Source: Opitutales bacterium (GTDB taxonomy: Bacteria > Verrucomicrobiota > Verrucomicrobiia > Opitutales > Intestinicryptomonadaceae). Taken from it: a stretch of 6,282 nucleotides of DNA. Position 1 is the first letter of the stretch. Every line of letters begins with the position of its first letter. The translations under genes were made by a program, and so were the position numbers. The notes beneath the pieces were generated by a model that saw only the letters and a list, made by a program, of their open reading frames with translations, did no database searches and had not been told where the DNA came from. Below, in pieces: positions 5,383 through 6,282 of the stretch. The stretch is from the NCBI GenBank assembly GCA_017633865.1, contig JAGBOM010000150.1:1-6282 (forward strand), in the 5' to 3' direction.

Positions 5383-6282
5383 ATGAAAGTCCAAAGCATA
5401 TTGCCGGTATTTCTTTTCGCGGCGGCCGCGTTTTCGCAAACACTGCCGAAATCCTCGCCTCCGCCGCAAAGGCCCGCCTCCGAAAACGGCGGGGCGTCGG
5501 GAACCGTCTCTGCGGACTCCCGGGGGTTCTCGATTGACAGCGGCACCTTCGAGCGCACTTCCGACAAAATTTTCGACTTCAATTCCGACAGCCTGAACCT
5601 TGAGGACGGCACCCTCAACTGGAAGGGCAAGACCTTCCAAATCGGCAATTCGAGAGTTGTGCGCGCGCGCTTCGAGCGGTATTTGGCTCTTGATTTTAGC
5701 GGAGAGAACTTTCAAAACTACCAGAAAATCCTCTCGGAAATCTCGTCTATCTTGGCGGCCAACAACGCCGACATCTCTTCCGACGCCATTAAAACCGCAT
5801 GGAGCAAGCTCTACGACGCCGCCGAGTACGACATTGACGGCGGAGCCTCCATAACCGTCGCCAACACGGTCTACCAAACTTGGAGAATGCGCGGCGAGTT
5901 TAAAAACTTCAAGGTTTCCGAAGTCGAGGCCGAGCGCGCCAGAAGGGCGAGCGAGCGCGCGCTTGTGTCCTACGAGAAAAATTTTATAAAGAGCAAGGAG
6001 CAGCTCACAAAGGAGCAGCAGGGCGTAAACCCCAAAAGGCTCAAAATCGTAACTAAGGAAAAAAGCGCCGCCGAGGCCAAAAGCTACGCCGACCAGCTCT
6101 TGAAAGACACCCAAAAGCTCGCCTCCACAGTCGTGGCGAAAGAGGCGATAGGCGCGCAGTCGGTTCTGCAGTTTCAGTCTCAAACGCTGACTTTTCTGCT
6201 GTCGAGAAGATTCCAGCACCCGGGAATTTCCGCGTCCTTTTACAGGCACCTGTACAAGGCGAGAGCGCAGGCTTTCGAGGTC
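5383..6282 (+). CDS. Secreted helical protein of unknown function (N-terminal 300 residues, cut by window edge)
   Basis: The frame is open for 300 codons from ATG 5383 to the window end without a stop. I do not recognise a named family. A signal peptide covers about residues 1-18 (MKVQSILPVFLF, an Ala run, then AFS/QT). A Pro/Ser/Gly-rich linker (about 20-48) follows, and then a short strand-like part with FDFNSDSLNLEDGTLNWKGK (64-83) and FQIGNSRVVRARFERYL (85-101). From about 105 to 300 it is mostly helical. It includes a charged coiled-coil-like stretch (about 178-245, with EVEAERARRASERA) and LQFQSQTLTFLLSRRFQH (262-279). This suggests a long, alpha-helical periplasmic protein. Its ATG is one base after the stop of the membrane-anchored gene and has a good Shine-Dalgarno sequence, so the two are very likely co-translated. 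A work partner role for the ABC transporter is inferred from position. A longer opposite-strand open frame overlaps it and is rejected. Confidence 0.85.
   Translation, partial: MKVQSILPVFLFAAAAFSQTLPKSSPPPQRPASENGGASGTVSADSRGFSIDSGTFERTSDKIFDFNSDSLNLEDGTLNWKGKTFQIGNSRVVRARFERYLALDFSGENFQNYQKILSEISSILAANNADISSDAIKTAWSKLYDAAEYDIDGGASITVANTVYQTWRMRGEFKNFKVSEVEAERARRASERALVSYEKNFIKSKEQLTKEQQGVNPKRLKIVTKEKSAAEAKSYADQLLKDTQKLASTVVAKEAIGAQSVLQFQSQTLTFLLSRRFQHPGISASFYRHLYKARAQAFEV

Noticed and set aside
5245..6249. A 334-codon open frame on the minus strand
   Set aside because: It is antisense to the plus-strand gene at 5383, which has a signal peptide, a Shine-Dalgarno site and one-base spacing from its neighbour. 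The minus frame gives an Arg/Gly/Leu-rich product without recognisable features, as expected where stop codons are rare.

Overview
The window looks like bacterial chromosome with mixed base use: GC-rich codons alongside heavy use of AAA, TTT and AGG. Most first genes of transcription units have no recognisable Shine-Dalgarno sequence. Together with gene content and codon style, this suggests a gut- or host-type member of Verrucomicrobiota (Opitutae-like). That placement is an inference from overall flavour and could be wrong. There is no sign of recent mobile DNA, CRISPR, rRNA or tRNA.

Layout, left to right. (1) 1-399, minus strand: the first 133 residues of a K+/H+ (CPA1, NhaP2/CvrA-type) antiporter, cut by the left edge. 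(2) 400-561: a divergent intergenic region. (3) 562-1638, plus: queA, a tRNA queuosine biosynthesis enzyme with all its main family motifs. (4) 1723-1759: a U-tract hairpin that reads as a terminator on both strands, between convergent units. (5) 3236-1790, minus: a two-gene unit encoding two exported proteins of unknown function. The downstream one carries what looks like a gapless internal duplication with a period of 121 residues. (6) 3237-3305: a 69-base divergent promoter region. (7) 3306-6282+, plus: an ABCG-type half transporter (ATPase fused to a six-helix ABC-2 permease), a 124-residue membrane-anchored protein with an OB-like strand pattern, and a secreted helical protein cut by the right edge. 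The last two are separated by a single base, so they are probably co-translated.

How the genes fit together. The antiporter (ion and pH homeostasis) and queA (tRNA wobble modification) are housekeeping genes. The less-described part is the right half. There an ABC transporter is encoded with a small inner-membrane-anchored protein and an exported coiled-coil-rich protein, divergent from a second pair of exported unknown proteins. The possibility that these five genes form one envelope system is a working hypothesis based only on gene order, export signals and the shared promoter region. I did not find a clear defence, toxin or mobile system.
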